NCBI GenBank assembly: GCA_001897605.1
Contig: MKTL01000001.1
Location: 248,001 to 312,000 of the forward strand
From: Clostridiales bacterium 38-18
Lineage (GTDB): Bacteria; Bacillota; Clostridia; Peptostreptococcales; Acidaminobacteraceae
Reading direction: 5' to 3'
DNA: 64,000 bases
The translations under genes and the position numbers were made by a program. Each line of letters starts with the position of its first letter. Within the stretch, counting starts at the first letter, position 1. The notes under the pieces were generated by a model, which ran no database searches, was not told where the DNA came from, and saw only the letters and a list, made by a program, of their open reading frames with translations. Positions 17,876-27,120 of this stretch are shown here, one piece after another.

Positions 17876-18694
17876 CTACAGTAGGCTGTCCCATAGTAGG
17901 TATTGATCCAAATAATTAGAATTTACAGTCGTTCGTTTGGCATCGATTGAGCTAAATAGAGAAAGCTCAGTGCTTTGAAGCATTGAAAAATGAAGATCAC
18001 CGTGCTTTTTGTTTGGCACCGAGATCAATAGATGGTCGATTGATTGCTCTTTTAGCCCTTGAAGATAGTCAGCCAACGTATCAGAGGGTAAGTAGGGATC
18101 GTTCTCATAGCTGACGATACAGATGGGCGGTAGAGTTGTTGCAGGTTTACAATCACTATACAAAGACCAAAAAATATCTGAGGGTGTGCGTCTGCCAGAC
18201 AGTGCTGAAAAGGTCATTTCCATGCCTGGAAAGGGTATAAGTTTTTTTAAATCAAGAATTGGATAAAGTAGACAAATTGAATGAAGCTTTAACGCCTTAA
18301 ACAAAAAGGGATGGTCAACCTGCTGGTTACTTAAAGCTTGAGTAATCAGATGCGCTCCTGTAGACCAACCCATAAGTCTAAGCTTACTAATATCAATGCC
18401 ATAGCTAGCCGCATTTTGTTCCATGTATTTTAGTGCAGCGTGTAAGGCTTCAATGGGCTGTGGCATCTGAGCAAATGGTGCTTCAACACCATGGTATAGT
18501 ACAAAGCAGGTATATCCTCGTGCAAGAAACTGAAATACGATAAATTCTATTTCACTCTCTTGCATGCTAATGTAACCACCACCTGGACAAATTAATACAG
18601 CTGGAGCGAGTGACTCTCTTTCGGTTGAAGGACCAATGATTCTTAGCTCAGGATATGATAGCGATGGGTGGAGCGAATAACGGACATCAAACAT
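17876..18694 (-). CDS. Alpha/beta hydrolase (esterase/acetylesterase-like)
   Basis: A 272-residue serine hydrolase with the alpha/beta fold. The oxyanion region reads LICPGGGYISMQE, where HGGG-type esterases have related Gly-rich loops. The nucleophile elbow is GWSTGAH (Ser about residue 121), and the candidate catalytic His is in NKKHGDLHF near residue 237. It resembles acetyl-xylan/carboxyl esterases of the BD-FAE group. The substrate is unknown. It begins 8 bases after the stop of the YheO-type regulator, so the two form an operon and the regulator may control this esterase as well as the divergent tryptophanase. The ATG follows AAAGGATAGGTTACATC. Confidence 0.8.
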   Translation of the reverse strand: MFDVRYSLHPSLSYPELRIIGPSTERESLAPAVLICPGGGYISMQESEIEFIVFQFLARGYTCFVLYHGVEAPFAQMPQPIEALHAALKYMEQNAASYGIDISKLRLMGWSTGAHLITQALSNQQVDHPFLFKALKLHSICLLYPILDLKKLIPFPGMEMTFSALSGRRTPSDIFWSLYSDCKPATTLPPICIVSYENDPYLPSDTLADYLQGLKEQSIDHLLISVPNKKHGDLHFSMLQSTELSLFSSIDAKRTTVNSNYLDQYLLWDSLL

Positions 18695-18702
18695 GATGTA
18701 AC

Positions 18703-19359
18703 CTATCCTTTCTTATGCAACTTACTTAAATATCGATAAATAGTTGCCTCAGAACTATCTAAAACCAATGCGGTCTGGCTAACCGCACCCTTCATAAGAA
18801 AAAAGTTATCATCACCAAGCTTTTCCACAACCTTCATCCGTTCAGCAGGCGATAGCCTAGATGGATCAACATTAGGATCGCCCGATACTTCTATGGCATA
18901 TTTGAGAATTAATTCTCTCGGAGTGGTTTGCAAACGATCAAGCTCAATGGTATCGGTATGCGCCTCAGATAAGCTTGGCAGAAATGCCATGCTTTGTAGT
19001 AGCTCAGCAGCTTTTTGATATCTTGAAACATCTGTATTGATACATAAAACTGCGCGAGGATTGCCATTTTTATCTAGGATGAAGTAAGTATTACCACGAA
19101 GCGGCGTTTTGTCCTTTGCGTAGATTGGGTGTTGATTGTAATAAGGGGGGGCATCGTTACCCTTGTCTTTCAATTTTGATACAGCAAATCCAGTGAGTGG
19201 ATCGCCTATTTTAGTACCACTAACATGACCGTTGTGAACCGCGACAACCGATTGTCTTAAGTCATCTAGGCTATAAAGGATAATTTCAGTTGTCTCATCA
19301 AAGCAGCCGGACAAAAAGGCAACCAGATGCTTATAGGGTGTAAAATCGAATTCTATAAT
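18703..19359 (-). CDS. YheO/DauR-type transcriptional regulator, apparently with an ATT start codon
   Basis: A PAS-like sensor of the YheO type (TEIILYSLDDLRQSVVAVHN, then GHVSGTKIGDPLTGF) followed by a C-terminal helix-turn-helix (VSQTALVLDSSEATIYRYLS), as in DauR, a D-arginine-responsive regulator. From the TTG at 19314 the protein would be 203 residues but would lack the first helix of the family. The frame stays open upstream to 19369 and encodes a family-like N terminus (IIEFDFTPYKHLVAFL). No ATG, GTG or TTG occurs in that stretch, but ATT at 19359 sits 5 bases after AGGTG. I therefore place the start there (218 residues), with TTG 19314 as the alternative. It is divergent from tnaA. Confidence 0.72.
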   Translation of the reverse strand: MIEFDFTPYKHLVAFLSGCFDETTEIILYSLDDLRQSVVAVHNGHVSGTKIGDPLTGFAVSKLKDKGNDAPPYYNQHPIYAKDKTPLRGNTYFILDKNGNPRAVLCINTDVSRYQKAAELLQSMAFLPSLSEAHTDTIELDRLQTTPRELILKYAIEVSGDPNVDPSRLSPAERMKVVEKLGDDNFFLMKGAVSQTALVLDSSEATIYRYLSKLHKKG

Positions 19360-19426
19360 AAAATCACCTCATCTAAAAGTCTTATTATCAACATTGTAGC
19401 ATCTGTTGGATTCTTTTGTAAACGAC

Positions 19427-19455
19427 TTGTACTTTTGATTCTTTTAGTGTATTAT
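19427..19455 (+). promoter_or_regulatory. Predicted tnaA promoter
   Basis: TTGTAC at 19427-19432, a 17-base spacer and TATTAT at 19450-19455. The -10 is one base off consensus and the -35 is weak, which fits a regulated promoter. I saw no tnaC-like leader peptide with a conserved Trp between here and the tnaA start. Confidence 0.5.
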
Positions 19456-19510
19456 CAAGGTGTAATAATTTTTTATCACAGTAATAAAATATTTGATTTT
19501 GGAGGCCAAT

Positions 19511-20896
19511 ATGTCACAAATTAAGCATCCTGCTGAACCATTTAAGATTAAAATGGTAGAACCGCTTTATAAAACCACAAGAGAACATAGAGAAGAGGCT
19601 CTAAAGGAAGCTGGTTACAACCCATTTCTTTTAAAGTCTAAAGATGTTTACATCGACCTTTTAACGGATAGTGGAACCGGTGCGATGAGCGATAATCAAT
19701 GGGCAGGTATCATGCTTGGAGATGAAGCTTATGCAGGTAGCCGCAACTATTTCAACATAGTAGACGCGGTTCATGATATCTTTGGCTATGAATATATTGT
19801 ACCGACACATCAAGGCCGTGGTGCAGAGCAAGTTCTTTTCCCAATCATGATTCAGCCAGGTCAATACGTGCTTAGCAATCATCATTTTGATACGACAAAG
19901 GGACATGTTGAACTCGCTGGCGGTAAAGCTAGAAACTTCTTAATTCCAGAAGCAGTAGATACAACGACTTACTATGACTTTAAAGGTAATTTTAATATCG
20001 AAGCGACTGAAGCATTTATCGAAGAGGTAGGTGCAGAAAATGTTGCGTTTTTAATCATGACCGTTACGAACAACTCTGCTGGTGGTCAGCCAGTTTCTAT
20101 GGCAAACATGAAAGCGCTTAAGAAGCTTGCAGATAAATATCAAAAAATGATCGTTATGGACTCGGCAAGATTTGCAGAAAATGCGATGTTTATCAAGCAA
20201 AGAGAAGCAGGCTATGAAAACCATAGCATTAAAGACATCATTAGAGAGATGTTTTCATATGCTGACGTATTGACGATGAGTGCGAAAAAAGATGCGATTG
20301 TCAATATGGGAGGTATGATTGCAGTAAAAGATAATGAAGAAATTTTTAAAGCTGCTCAAGTAAGATGTGTGCCAATGGAAGGCTTTGCAACTTATGGTGG
20401 CCTTTCTGGAAGAGATATGGAAGCACTTGCTAGAGGTCTTTATGAAGGGATCGAAGAATCTTACCTTGAATATCGATTGGGTCAAGTGAAGTACCTTGGT
20501 GACAAGCTGATGGAAATTGGCGTTCCAATTCAATATCCAACGGGTGGACATGCGGTATTCGTCGATGCAAGAAAAATTTTACCACATATACCAGGTGATC
20601 AATTCCCTGCGCAAGCACTTTGTAATGCACTCTATTTAGAATCAGGTGTTAGACCGGTTGAAATTGGATCGTTCTTACTTGGTAGAAATCCAGAGACGGG
20701 TAAGCAAGAAGAAGCTGCCCTTGAACTGGTGAGACTCACAATACCAAGACGTGTTTACACACAAAGCCATATGGATGAAATCGTGGAAGGCTTTAAACGC
20801 GTTATGGAAAACAAAGACAAGCTAGTTGGTTTGACTTTCGACTACGAACCACCGGTGTTAAGACACTTCCTTGCGAGATTGAGACCACTTAAATAA
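19511..20896 (+). CDS. tnaA: Tryptophanase (tryptophan indole-lyase)
   Basis: A 461-residue PLP enzyme from the ATG at 19511, which follows TTTTGGAGGCCAAT. It splits L-tryptophan into indole, pyruvate and ammonia. The PLP lysine is in [13 protein letters not shown], and the cofactor Asp region reads [11 protein letters not shown]. Two positions separate it from tyrosine phenol-lyase: FDTTKGH, where tryptophanases carry Asp and phenol-lyases carry Thr, and [10 protein letters not shown], where phenol-lyases have Arg and MERG. Both favour tryptophanase. Other landmarks are [24 protein letters not shown] and [14 protein letters not shown]. Indole may act as a signal. The divergent YheO-type regulator is the likely controller. 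No tryptophan permease gene is adjacent. Confidence 0.92.
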   Translation: MSQIKHPAEPFKIKMVEPLYKTTREHREEALKEAGYNPFLLKSKDVYIDLLTDSGTGAMSDNQWAGIMLGDEAYAGSRNYFNIVDAVHDIFGYEYIVPTHQGRGAEQVLFPIMIQPGQYVLSNHHFDTTKGHVELAGGKARNFLIPEAVDTTTYYDFKGNFNIEATEAFIEEVGAENVAFLIMTVTNNSAGGQPVSMANMKALKKLADKYQKMIVMDSARFAENAMFIKQREAGYENHSIKDIIREMFSYADVLTMSAKKDAIVNMGGMIAVKDNEEIFKAAQVRCVPMEGFATYGGLSGRDMEALARGLYEGIEESYLEYRLGQVKYLGDKLMEIGVPIQYPTGGHAVFVDARKILPHIPGDQFPAQALCNALYLESGVRPVEIGSFLLGRNPETGKQEEAALELVRLTIPRRVYTQSHMDEIVEGFKRVMENKDKLVGLTFDYEPPVLRHFLARLRPLK

Positions 20897-20928
20897 ATCT
20901 GTATAACCAAATTGAATTGTATTGAAAT

Positions 20929-20975
20929 AAAGGAGAAGCTCCCGTCTATTATAGATGGGTACCTTCTCCTTTTTA
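20929..20975. terminator. Bidirectional terminator between tnaA and the HD-GYP gene
   Basis: AAAGGAGAAG (from 20929) pairs with CTTCTCCTTT, followed by a T-run; the reverse strand also ends in a T-rich tail before the minus-strand gene ending at 20978. Confidence 0.85.
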
Positions 20976-20977
20976 TA

Positions 20978-22093
20978 TTACTCAGTTTGTTTGATTAGGT
21001 TTAAAATGGCAACCGCTGCAGAGACGACGTCTGGATGAAACTGTCTGCCGGAGTCTTCAAGTAGTATTTGAATAGCAGCTTCGTGTGTCATCGCTTTACG
21101 ATAAGACCGTTCCGAGGTCATTGCATCGTAAGCATCTGCCACTTGAATAATATGTGCCCCAAAATTGATTTCATCACCTTTCAGTCCTTGAGGATAGCCA
21201 CTGCCGTCGAAATGCTCATGATGCATATAGGTCATCATTACAATATCATTAAAATCAGCTAAATTGGTTAGAATTTTTTTAGCATTGTCTGGATGTTTTT
21301 TTATTTGATCAAATTCATCAACTGTAAGTCGTCCTGGTTTATTTAATATATCATTAGAGATACCAATTTTTCCAACATCGTGTAAAAGTGCAGCAATCTT
21401 AAGCTTTTCAAGCTCTCTAGAAGGGAGCTGAAGTGCGGTGCCAATCCACTCGCTGTAAAGCATCACTCGCCTTGCATGTCCTTCTGTATAAGGATCCTTG
21501 ATCTCAATGGCGGTGACAAGTGACATTATGGTTTGGTCGTAAAGCCTTTTTTCATGATCATACCTTAGCTTTAATGCGTAATAATTGGAGATGGATTGCG
21601 CATAAAATTTAAGTACATCCTGACAAAGCTTAGAGTAGGGTTTATTAACAAATTTTTCGAGACTGATGAGGCCAATGATCTGCTGATCAAATACCAATGG
21701 TGCATAAAGAGATGTAAAGTCTTGATAGGTCCCTAATGCCTTAAAGGTTTGTAAGATCTCATCTGAAAATTTAGAATCCTCTCTTTTCGATATATAGTTT
21801 TGATAGGCCTTAATATGACTGAGATCGTGGTATTCAAAGCCTATGAACAAATCCGTATCGGTAAATGAAAGACGATCGAGAATCGTTAGATCGTATCCTC
21901 TTGCACAGACTGGGCGGTAGACGCCATCTTGATTTATGTAGATAGAGCCTTTTTCAGCGTCTGGAATTAGTTCAAATGCAGAATCCAATGCGCGTTTCAA
22001 GAAAGCTTCATTTGAAAGCTCATGTGTATCCACAAAGGTATTGACCAAAAGTGATAATTTTTCATAAATTTCTTGATTGGCGTTTGGTTTCAT
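20978..22093 (-). CDS. GAF/HD-GYP c-di-GMP phosphodiesterase
   Basis: Start set at ATG 22093 after GAGGTAG (371 residues, MKPNANQEIYEKL); an earlier in-frame ATG 30 bases upstream has no ribosome binding site. Residues about 20-165 form a GAF-like sensor. Residues 190-365 form an HD-GYP domain with a complete set of motifs: LLHDVGKIG, the KKHPDNAKKIL helix, MHHEHFDGSGYPQGLKG and ADAYDAMTSERSYR. It should degrade c-di-GMP, often to GMP. It has no membrane segment, so it senses something in the cytoplasm. It lies back-to-back with the chemoreceptor at 22272, whose promoter region it shares. Confidence 0.92.
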   Translation of the reverse strand: MKPNANQEIYEKLSLLVNTFVDTHELSNEAFLKRALDSAFELIPDAEKGSIYINQDGVYRPVCARGYDLTILDRLSFTDTDLFIGFEYHDLSHIKAYQNYISKREDSKFSDEILQTFKALGTYQDFTSLYAPLVFDQQIIGLISLEKFVNKPYSKLCQDVLKFYAQSISNYYALKLRYDHEKRLYDQTIMSLVTAIEIKDPYTEGHARRVMLYSEWIGTALQLPSRELEKLKIAALLHDVGKIGISNDILNKPGRLTVDEFDQIKKHPDNAKKILTNLADFNDIVMMTYMHHEHFDGSGYPQGLKGDEINFGAHIIQVADAYDAMTSERSYRKAMTHEAAIQILLEDSGRQFHPDVVSAAVAILNLIKQTE

Positions 22094-22271
22094 AGCTACC
22101 TCGATCCTTATTTTCATCAACATTATATCATTGGGTCAACTGCGATGCACTAGTGAATCGTACCTAATTATGTGGTGGATTAAACTTTTGACCTACTTTA
22201 GGTTGATTTTATTATAGAAAGGGTAATAGAAAGATAATTATGACTTTTTATGGATTGGTCCGGAGGTGAAC

Positions 22272-24269
22272 ATGGGATTAAAATCAATTTCGAGCAAATT
22301 ATTGATGGCTTTTTCAGTCATTATACTGGTCATACTCGTCGTTCTAGTAACCGTCACCATCATTAATGCAACTGAGCAAAAAAATCATGCCCATCAACAA
22401 TTGGTGGATTCAACCAATCTGCTATTAGAGCTAATCGATAAAAAAGCGCTTGATGCTGAAGGAATCGCTTTGGCATATTCACGAGACCCTAGAATTGTTG
22501 ATGCATTAGTAGCAAAGGATCGAGACAAGCTCCTTGAAATTATTTCGCCTATTTATGAAGAATTGAATAAGGGAATTGGATTGTCCGTGTTTGAAATTGG
22601 TGATTCAGATGGCATTGTCTTTCTAAGAGGGCATAATCCCGAAAAACACGGTGATGATAAGTCACAGGTTGAGCCGATCGTATTAGCACTTCAAGGAACG
22701 GCTTCACATGGAACCGAAACAGGCAGTTCAGGAATTGCCATTAGAGCTTTTGTGCCGATTAAACAGGGGAGTAAGATTGTTGGAACCTTACAGATAGGGT
22801 TCTCAGACGATTTTTTTGAAAGCTATAAGCGCGTCTCCACATTGAGAGTCGACCTATTTGATCTTGATAAGCTGCTCTATACCACTGCTAGTTCGACAGA
22901 TTTTCCAGTTGGAACCCCTATCAGTCAATTTGATCCTGCAGATATGGACAACTTAAAAAGAGCCTTTTCTGGTGAAGAGCAAGATGTGAATCAGCTAGAC
23001 GAGTATCACTATTATCTACCGATATACGAACCGACACATACTAAAATCATTGGCGCTTTTAAGCTAACGTACGATCTAAGCTCGATCAACGGTATGATTA
23101 TAAGGATGATGGGGATTAACGCTGTGTTACTTGTTTTAATAATTGGGATTATTATTTTTATGATTATCACCTTTAATAAAACGCTGTCTAAGCCAATTAA
23201 AGAGTTTACGCAAATTATCAATAAAATGGCGGACAATGATTTTACGACGATTTTAATTGAAAATGATTTCGCATTAAAGCAAAAAGATGAAACAGGGCAG
23301 CTGGGACGTGCCATTATCTCGCTGACAACCGCTATAAGAGCAATGATCCAGTCGTTAAAGGAAACCTCTGACGTTTTGGCAAATAAATCGCAGCTTCTAG
23401 GAACAAATGCTGAGTCAGGTTCAAGTGCGATAAACGATATAAACTTGGGCTTTGGTGAATTTACAGAAGGCATTCAAGAACAAGCGCAGGACGTCAATCG
23501 AAGTGTCAATTCATTACATCAATTGGCTAAATATCTTGAGCAAAACCAAGAAATTTCAGATAGAATTTTTGAGAATACAAAAAAGGTGGATGACAGTCGT
23601 ATCATTTCTGAGGAACGATTAACTGAAATGACTGATGAGTTCAAGGGCTCTGTTGCTTCTACGACTGAGCTTAGAGGAACCGTAGACGCATTGCTTGAAC
23701 AATCGCAGGAAATCAGTACCATTTTGAGTGTGATTACGAGTATCGCTGAACAGACCAATTTACTGGCTTTAAATGCCTCAATTGAGGCTGCCAGAGCAGG
23801 CGAGCATGGCAAGGGCTTTGCTGTAGTAGCGGAGGAAATCAGGAAATTAGCTGAACAAACCTCACGCTCTACTTCAGATATTAAAAATATCACCACCTCA
23901 ATTGTGGGAAATATCAGTACGGCAAAATTGGGAATGGATATTTCCACGGATCGCTTAATGTCTGCCAATTTAAAATTAGAACAGGTAAATCATGCCTTAA
24001 GCATTATTTCAACTAACGTTGGTATCACCTATGAGGATGTGGAAAAACTCATCTCACTTAATATGCAAATCAGTGAAGCAGAGGGTAAGACATCCGCTGC
24101 ACTTGAATCCATTTCAGCTGTGATAGAGGAAAGTGCCGCTGCAGCTGAAGAAATTTCAGCGCGATTGGATGTTCAAGATGATATGATAAAAGCCATTGCA
24201 AAGGAAGCCAATGACTTGGAGGGAATTGCAAAAGAGCTAGAGGAACAAGCCAAACAGTATCAAATCTAA
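22272..24269 (+). CDS. Methyl-accepting chemotaxis protein with large extracellular sensor
   Basis: Start at ATG 22272 after CGGAGGTG, 665 residues. Transmembrane 1 is at about 10-32. The extracellular domain (33-275) is Cache-like, with [19 protein letters not shown] and [20 protein letters not shown]. Transmembrane 2 is at 275-298, then HAMP and a signalling domain with hairpin tip [20 protein letters not shown] at about 490-525. Such single-Cache sensors bind small organic molecules; the ligand here is unknown. It is monocistronic, ending at a strong terminator. Confidence 0.93.
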   Translation: MGLKSISSKLLMAFSVIILVILVVLVTVTIINATEQKNHAHQQLVDSTNLLLELIDKKALDAEGIALAYSRDPRIVDALVAKDRDKLLEIISPIYEELNKGIGLSVFEIGDSDGIVFLRGHNPEKHGDDKSQVEPIVLALQGTASHGTETGSSGIAIRAFVPIKQGSKIVGTLQIGFSDDFFESYKRVSTLRVDLFDLDKLLYTTASSTDFPVGTPISQFDPADMDNLKRAFSGEEQDVNQLDEYHYYLPIYEPTHTKIIGAFKLTYDLSSINGMIIRMMGINAVLLVLIIGIIIFMIITFNKTLSKPIKEFTQIINKMADNDFTTILIENDFALKQKDETGQLGRAIISLTTAIRAMIQSLKETSDVLANKSQLLGTNAESGSSAINDINLGFGEFTEGIQEQAQDVNRSVNSLHQLAKYLEQNQEISDRIFENTKKVDDSRIISEERLTEMTDEFKGSVASTTELRGTVDALLEQSQEISTILSVITSIAEQTNLLALNASIEAARAGEHGKGFAVVAEEIRKLAEQTSRSTSDIKNITTSIVGNISTAKLGMDISTDRLMSANLKLEQVNHALSIISTNVGITYEDVEKLISLNMQISEAEGKTSAALESISAVIEESAAAAEEISARLDVQDDMIKAIAKEANDLEGIAKELEEQAKQYQI

Positions 24270-24275
24270 TTAAAT

Positions 24276-24312
24276 AAAGGCTAATCCAATTGATAAAAGG
24301 ATTAGCCTTTAA
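24276..24312. terminator. Terminator after the chemoreceptor gene
   Basis: AAAGGCTAATCC (24276-24287) pairs perfectly with GGATTAGCCTTT (24299-24310). It lies just before the end of the convergent TetR gene and may serve both. Confidence 0.8.
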
Positions 24313-24324
24313 TACATCTAGTAA

Positions 24325-24909
24325 TTAGAGCAAATACCTTGCCATATCAAAAAGGTATTGGTCGATATCTGTTTGTTTATGAAAGATCACATATAAATCC
24401 TCAGGGGTTTCTTTTCGGTTTGATTTGACCCATTGAGTTAATAAGGCAATGCTTGTTGCCGCACGCATCTCCAAAAAATAGTCATAGTACTCAATGGTCA
24501 CCTCTGGGTACTGACTTCTTAAATCATCCACCATTTTTACAAAGGAGCGTTTTAAAATGTCTTCTCTTCCAATGAGAATCAGCTGTTCAATTACTTCGAA
24601 ATGTGAATACCAATATCGAAAGAAGGGCAAGAAAAATGAACGCTGTGGCGTTTCCTTTTGTGCGTAGGAGCTCAAGACTCTCAGAAGATATTCACCACAT
24701 TCAGTGTAGGACTGATCGGATTTATAGCTGAGCACGTCTTCTATAGAATCAAAATTTCTATAAAACGTCGATCTGCCTATTTTGGCTTGATTCACTAGCT
24801 CTGTAACGGTTATCTCAGCATATTTTTTTTCTAGCATGAGCTGTTTTAAGGCTTCATAGATAAACTCGCTCGACTGAATAGAGCGTTTATCATTCTTTAT
24901 ATGATACAT
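24325..24909 (-). CDS. TetR-family transcriptional regulator (divergent from MMPL exporter)
   Basis: A 194-residue protein with an N-terminal TetR helix-turn-helix (TVTELVNQAKIGRSTFYRNFD) and an all-helical C terminus of the DhaS-like TetR_C_7 type. The ATG follows TAGGGGGAAAT. It is transcribed away from an MMPL/YhgE export operon, with 135 bases between the genes, the usual arrangement of a local repressor. A 14-base imperfect palindrome in that gap is its likely operator. The inducing ligand is not readable from the sequence. Confidence 0.88.
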   Translation of the reverse strand: MYHIKNDKRSIQSSEFIYEALKQLMLEKKYAEITVTELVNQAKIGRSTFYRNFDSIEDVLSYKSDQSYTECGEYLLRVLSSYAQKETPQRSFFLPFFRYWYSHFEVIEQLILIGREDILKRSFVKMVDDLRSQYPEVTIEYYDYFLEMRAATSIALLTQWVKSNRKETPEDLYVIFHKQTDIDQYLFDMARYLL

Positions 24910-24943
24910 ATTTCCCCCTATTGTCTCTTATGGTTTAGGAGCA

Positions 24944-24972
24944 TTGACACGCTTTTATAGATAGTCTATATT
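24944..24972 (+). promoter_or_regulatory. Predicted promoter of the MMPL operon
   Basis: Perfect TTGACA at 24944-24949, 17-base spacer, TATATT at 24967-24972. Confidence 0.65.
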
Positions 24973-24983
24973 ATAATCTGTTA

Positions 24984-24997
24984 TGATACAAGTGTCA
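24984..24997. promoter_or_regulatory. Candidate TetR operator
   Basis: TGATACAAGTGTCA is an imperfect 14-base palindrome lying 12-25 bases after the -10 of the MMPL promoter, where a bound repressor would block initiation or early elongation. Its right half GTGTCA is also the inverse of the TGACAC that overlaps the -35 box. Confidence 0.4.
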
Positions 24998-25044
24998 TGT
25001 AAAATATAATTTAAGAAACATTTGACTCGAAAGGAGGTTGGCGA

Positions 25045-27120
25045 TTGGTACGTTTATCTGAATGGATCGTTAAGCAAAGACATAAGCTATTAATTTTGTT
25101 TATCATATTGGCAATAGTTGCTGGTTATGCACAGCAATTTGTCGTTACCAACTATGAGCTATCTCATTATTTAGGGAATGATATGGCTTCAGTAGATGCG
25201 CTAGATGTTATGAAGGGAGAGTTTGGACTCCCAACAAGTGTCAGAGTTATGGTTAGTGAGGTTACACTATTCCAGGCAAAGGCGATGAAAGATAAAATTG
25301 TGCGGATTGATGGCGTGGATCAAATTATTTGGCTAGACGATTATGAAGATATCTATCAGCCAATCGATCAAATTTCAAGTGATACGATAGATACTTATTA
25401 TCGTGATGGGCATGCACTCTTTTATGTGTATTTCACAGAAAGTGATTTTACCGAAAAAACAGGTGCTGCCATCCAAGAAATAGAACGGATTATTGGTGAG
25501 AATGCCTATGTATTTGGATCAGCTTCGAGCAGTCAAGACGTTGTAAATGCAACTGAAGACAGTGTTGCGTCGCTGACACTCCTCTTTATTCCTATCCTAC
25601 TCATCATCTTACTTTGGTCAACCACTTCATGGATTGAACCCATTTTATTCTTAATGACTTTGGGGGTTGCAATTCTACTAAATGGCGGCACGAATCTTTT
25701 ACTTGGCAAGGTGTCATTCATCACTCAGAGTATGTCAACGGCACTAATGTTGGCGATATCTATGGATTATTCAATATTTTTGCTTCATAGATTTGCTGAA
25801 GAGCGAGAGGAAGGACACTCTGTTGAGCTTTCGATGAAGCATGCGATTCAAAAGTCGTTTGGTTCTATTGTAGCAAGTTCTGTGACAACTATTGCAGGCT
25901 TTACTGCACTTTTACTCATGAAGTTTACAATTGGTGCTGACATGGGGATGGTCTTCGCAAAGGGGATTATATTCAGTCTACTGACGACCTTATTTTTATT
26001 GCCTGCGCTGACGATTTTATTTAGTAAAGTTATTGATAAAACGCATCATAGAAGCTTAATTCCATCCTTTAAATGGATTGGGAGAGGGGTTTATAAAATA
26101 AGATATATCTGCTTGATTCTTGTAATGATAGTAATTGTACCAGCTTTTTTAGGTCAGCAAGCCAATACCTTCTCCTATGGTGGTTCCTCGATCTCTGAAG
26201 AGGTGGGTAGCAAATCCTACATTGCAAAGCAAGCGATAGAAGCGGTTTACGAGCCATTCAATCCAATTGTTTTGTTAATTCCATCTGGTGAGCCTGTAAA
26301 GGAAGCCCTACTACTAAATCAAATTGAAGCCATCTCCACAGTGGAATCCGTTCAGAGTCTTGGCACCCTTGTGGATGATAAAATTCCAGTAGATATTTTA
26401 CCGGATACGGTTCAGTCAAATTTTATAAGTCCAAACTACCACCGTATGATCATTGCGCTTAACACCCCAGATGAAGGTGAGCTAACCTTTGGAACAATAG
26501 AGGAAATCAAAAAATTAGCAAATGAAATGTTTCCAGATAAAGTCAAGCTAGCAGGACAAAGCGTCAGCTTATATGATATTAAATCAGTTGCTTCAAAGGA
26601 CAATATAACGGTGAGCCTAGTTGCCATCGTTGCAGTAGCCATGATTATCTATTTGACCTTTAAATCAAAGCTGTTGCCCTTTTTACTTGTATTATCAATT
26701 GAAACGGCTGTATTTTTAAATATGTCAATTCCATATTTCACAGGCTATAAAATGAGCTTTATTGGTATGCTGGTCGTTTCCTCACTTCAGCTAGGGGCTA
26801 CGATAGACTATGCCATATTAATGACATCTCGATATTTAGAAAGGCGTTTGTCGCAGCCGCCTAAAGATGCTATGATTTCGGCAGTCGACGATGCAGGCGG
26901 TTCAGTTTTAACTTCGGGCATTGTGTTAACAGTGGCTGGCTACGCAATTGCCATGACATCCAGTGTACAGACGATTAGCGAAATGGGAGAGCTCATCGGA
27001 AGAGGGGCGTTTTTGAGTATCATAATGGTATTTACATTGTTGCCATCGGTTCTCGTTATTTTTGATAAGTTTTTTATCAAAAGACAGCTAAAAAGAGGAG
27101 GCATAAAGCATGAAGAATAG
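25045..27120 (+). CDS. MMPL/RND-family membrane exporter
   Basis: A 691-residue transporter with the duplicated MMPL layout. One membrane helix (about 15-33) and an extracellular region are followed by five or six helices (MDYSIFLLHRFAEER in the first half). A second extracellular region and a second helix set follow, with the matching DYAILMTSRYLERR. Such proteins export lipids, siderophores or toxic compounds using the proton gradient. The start is TTG 25045, seven bases after AAAGGAGGT. It overlaps the next gene by 11 bases, so the two proteins are made together. It is controlled, I infer, by the divergent TetR protein. Confidence 0.9.
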   Translation: MVRLSEWIVKQRHKLLILFIILAIVAGYAQQFVVTNYELSHYLGNDMASVDALDVMKGEFGLPTSVRVMVSEVTLFQAKAMKDKIVRIDGVDQIIWLDDYEDIYQPIDQISSDTIDTYYRDGHALFYVYFTESDFTEKTGAAIQEIERIIGENAYVFGSASSSQDVVNATEDSVASLTLLFIPILLIILLWSTTSWIEPILFLMTLGVAILLNGGTNLLLGKVSFITQSMSTALMLAISMDYSIFLLHRFAEEREEGHSVELSMKHAIQKSFGSIVASSVTTIAGFTALLLMKFTIGADMGMVFAKGIIFSLLTTLFLLPALTILFSKVIDKTHHRSLIPSFKWIGRGVYKIRYICLILVMIVIVPAFLGQQANTFSYGGSSISEEVGSKSYIAKQAIEAVYEPFNPIVLLIPSGEPVKEALLLNQIEAISTVESVQSLGTLVDDKIPVDILPDTVQSNFISPNYHRMIIALNTPDEGELTFGTIEEIKKLANEMFPDKVKLAGQSVSLYDIKSVASKDNITVSLVAIVAVAMIIYLTFKSKLLPFLLVLSIETAVFLNMSIPYFTGYKMSFIGMLVVSSLQLGATIDYAILMTSRYLERRLSQPPKDAMISAVDDAGGSVLTSGIVLTVAGYAIAMTSSVQTISEMGELIGRGAFLSIIMVFTLLPSVLVIFDKFFIKRQLKRGGIKHEE

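Noticed and set aside
19511-20896. Reading the PLP lyase as tyrosine phenol-lyase
   Set aside because: The diagnostic positions (FDTTKGH and [10 protein letters not shown]) match tryptophanase and not phenol-lyase.
23012-23968. Two long minus-strand open frames inside the chemoreceptor gene at 22272
   Set aside because: Coiled-coil genes often leave open antisense frames; composition is poor in protein-like pattern and the plus-strand gene is certain.
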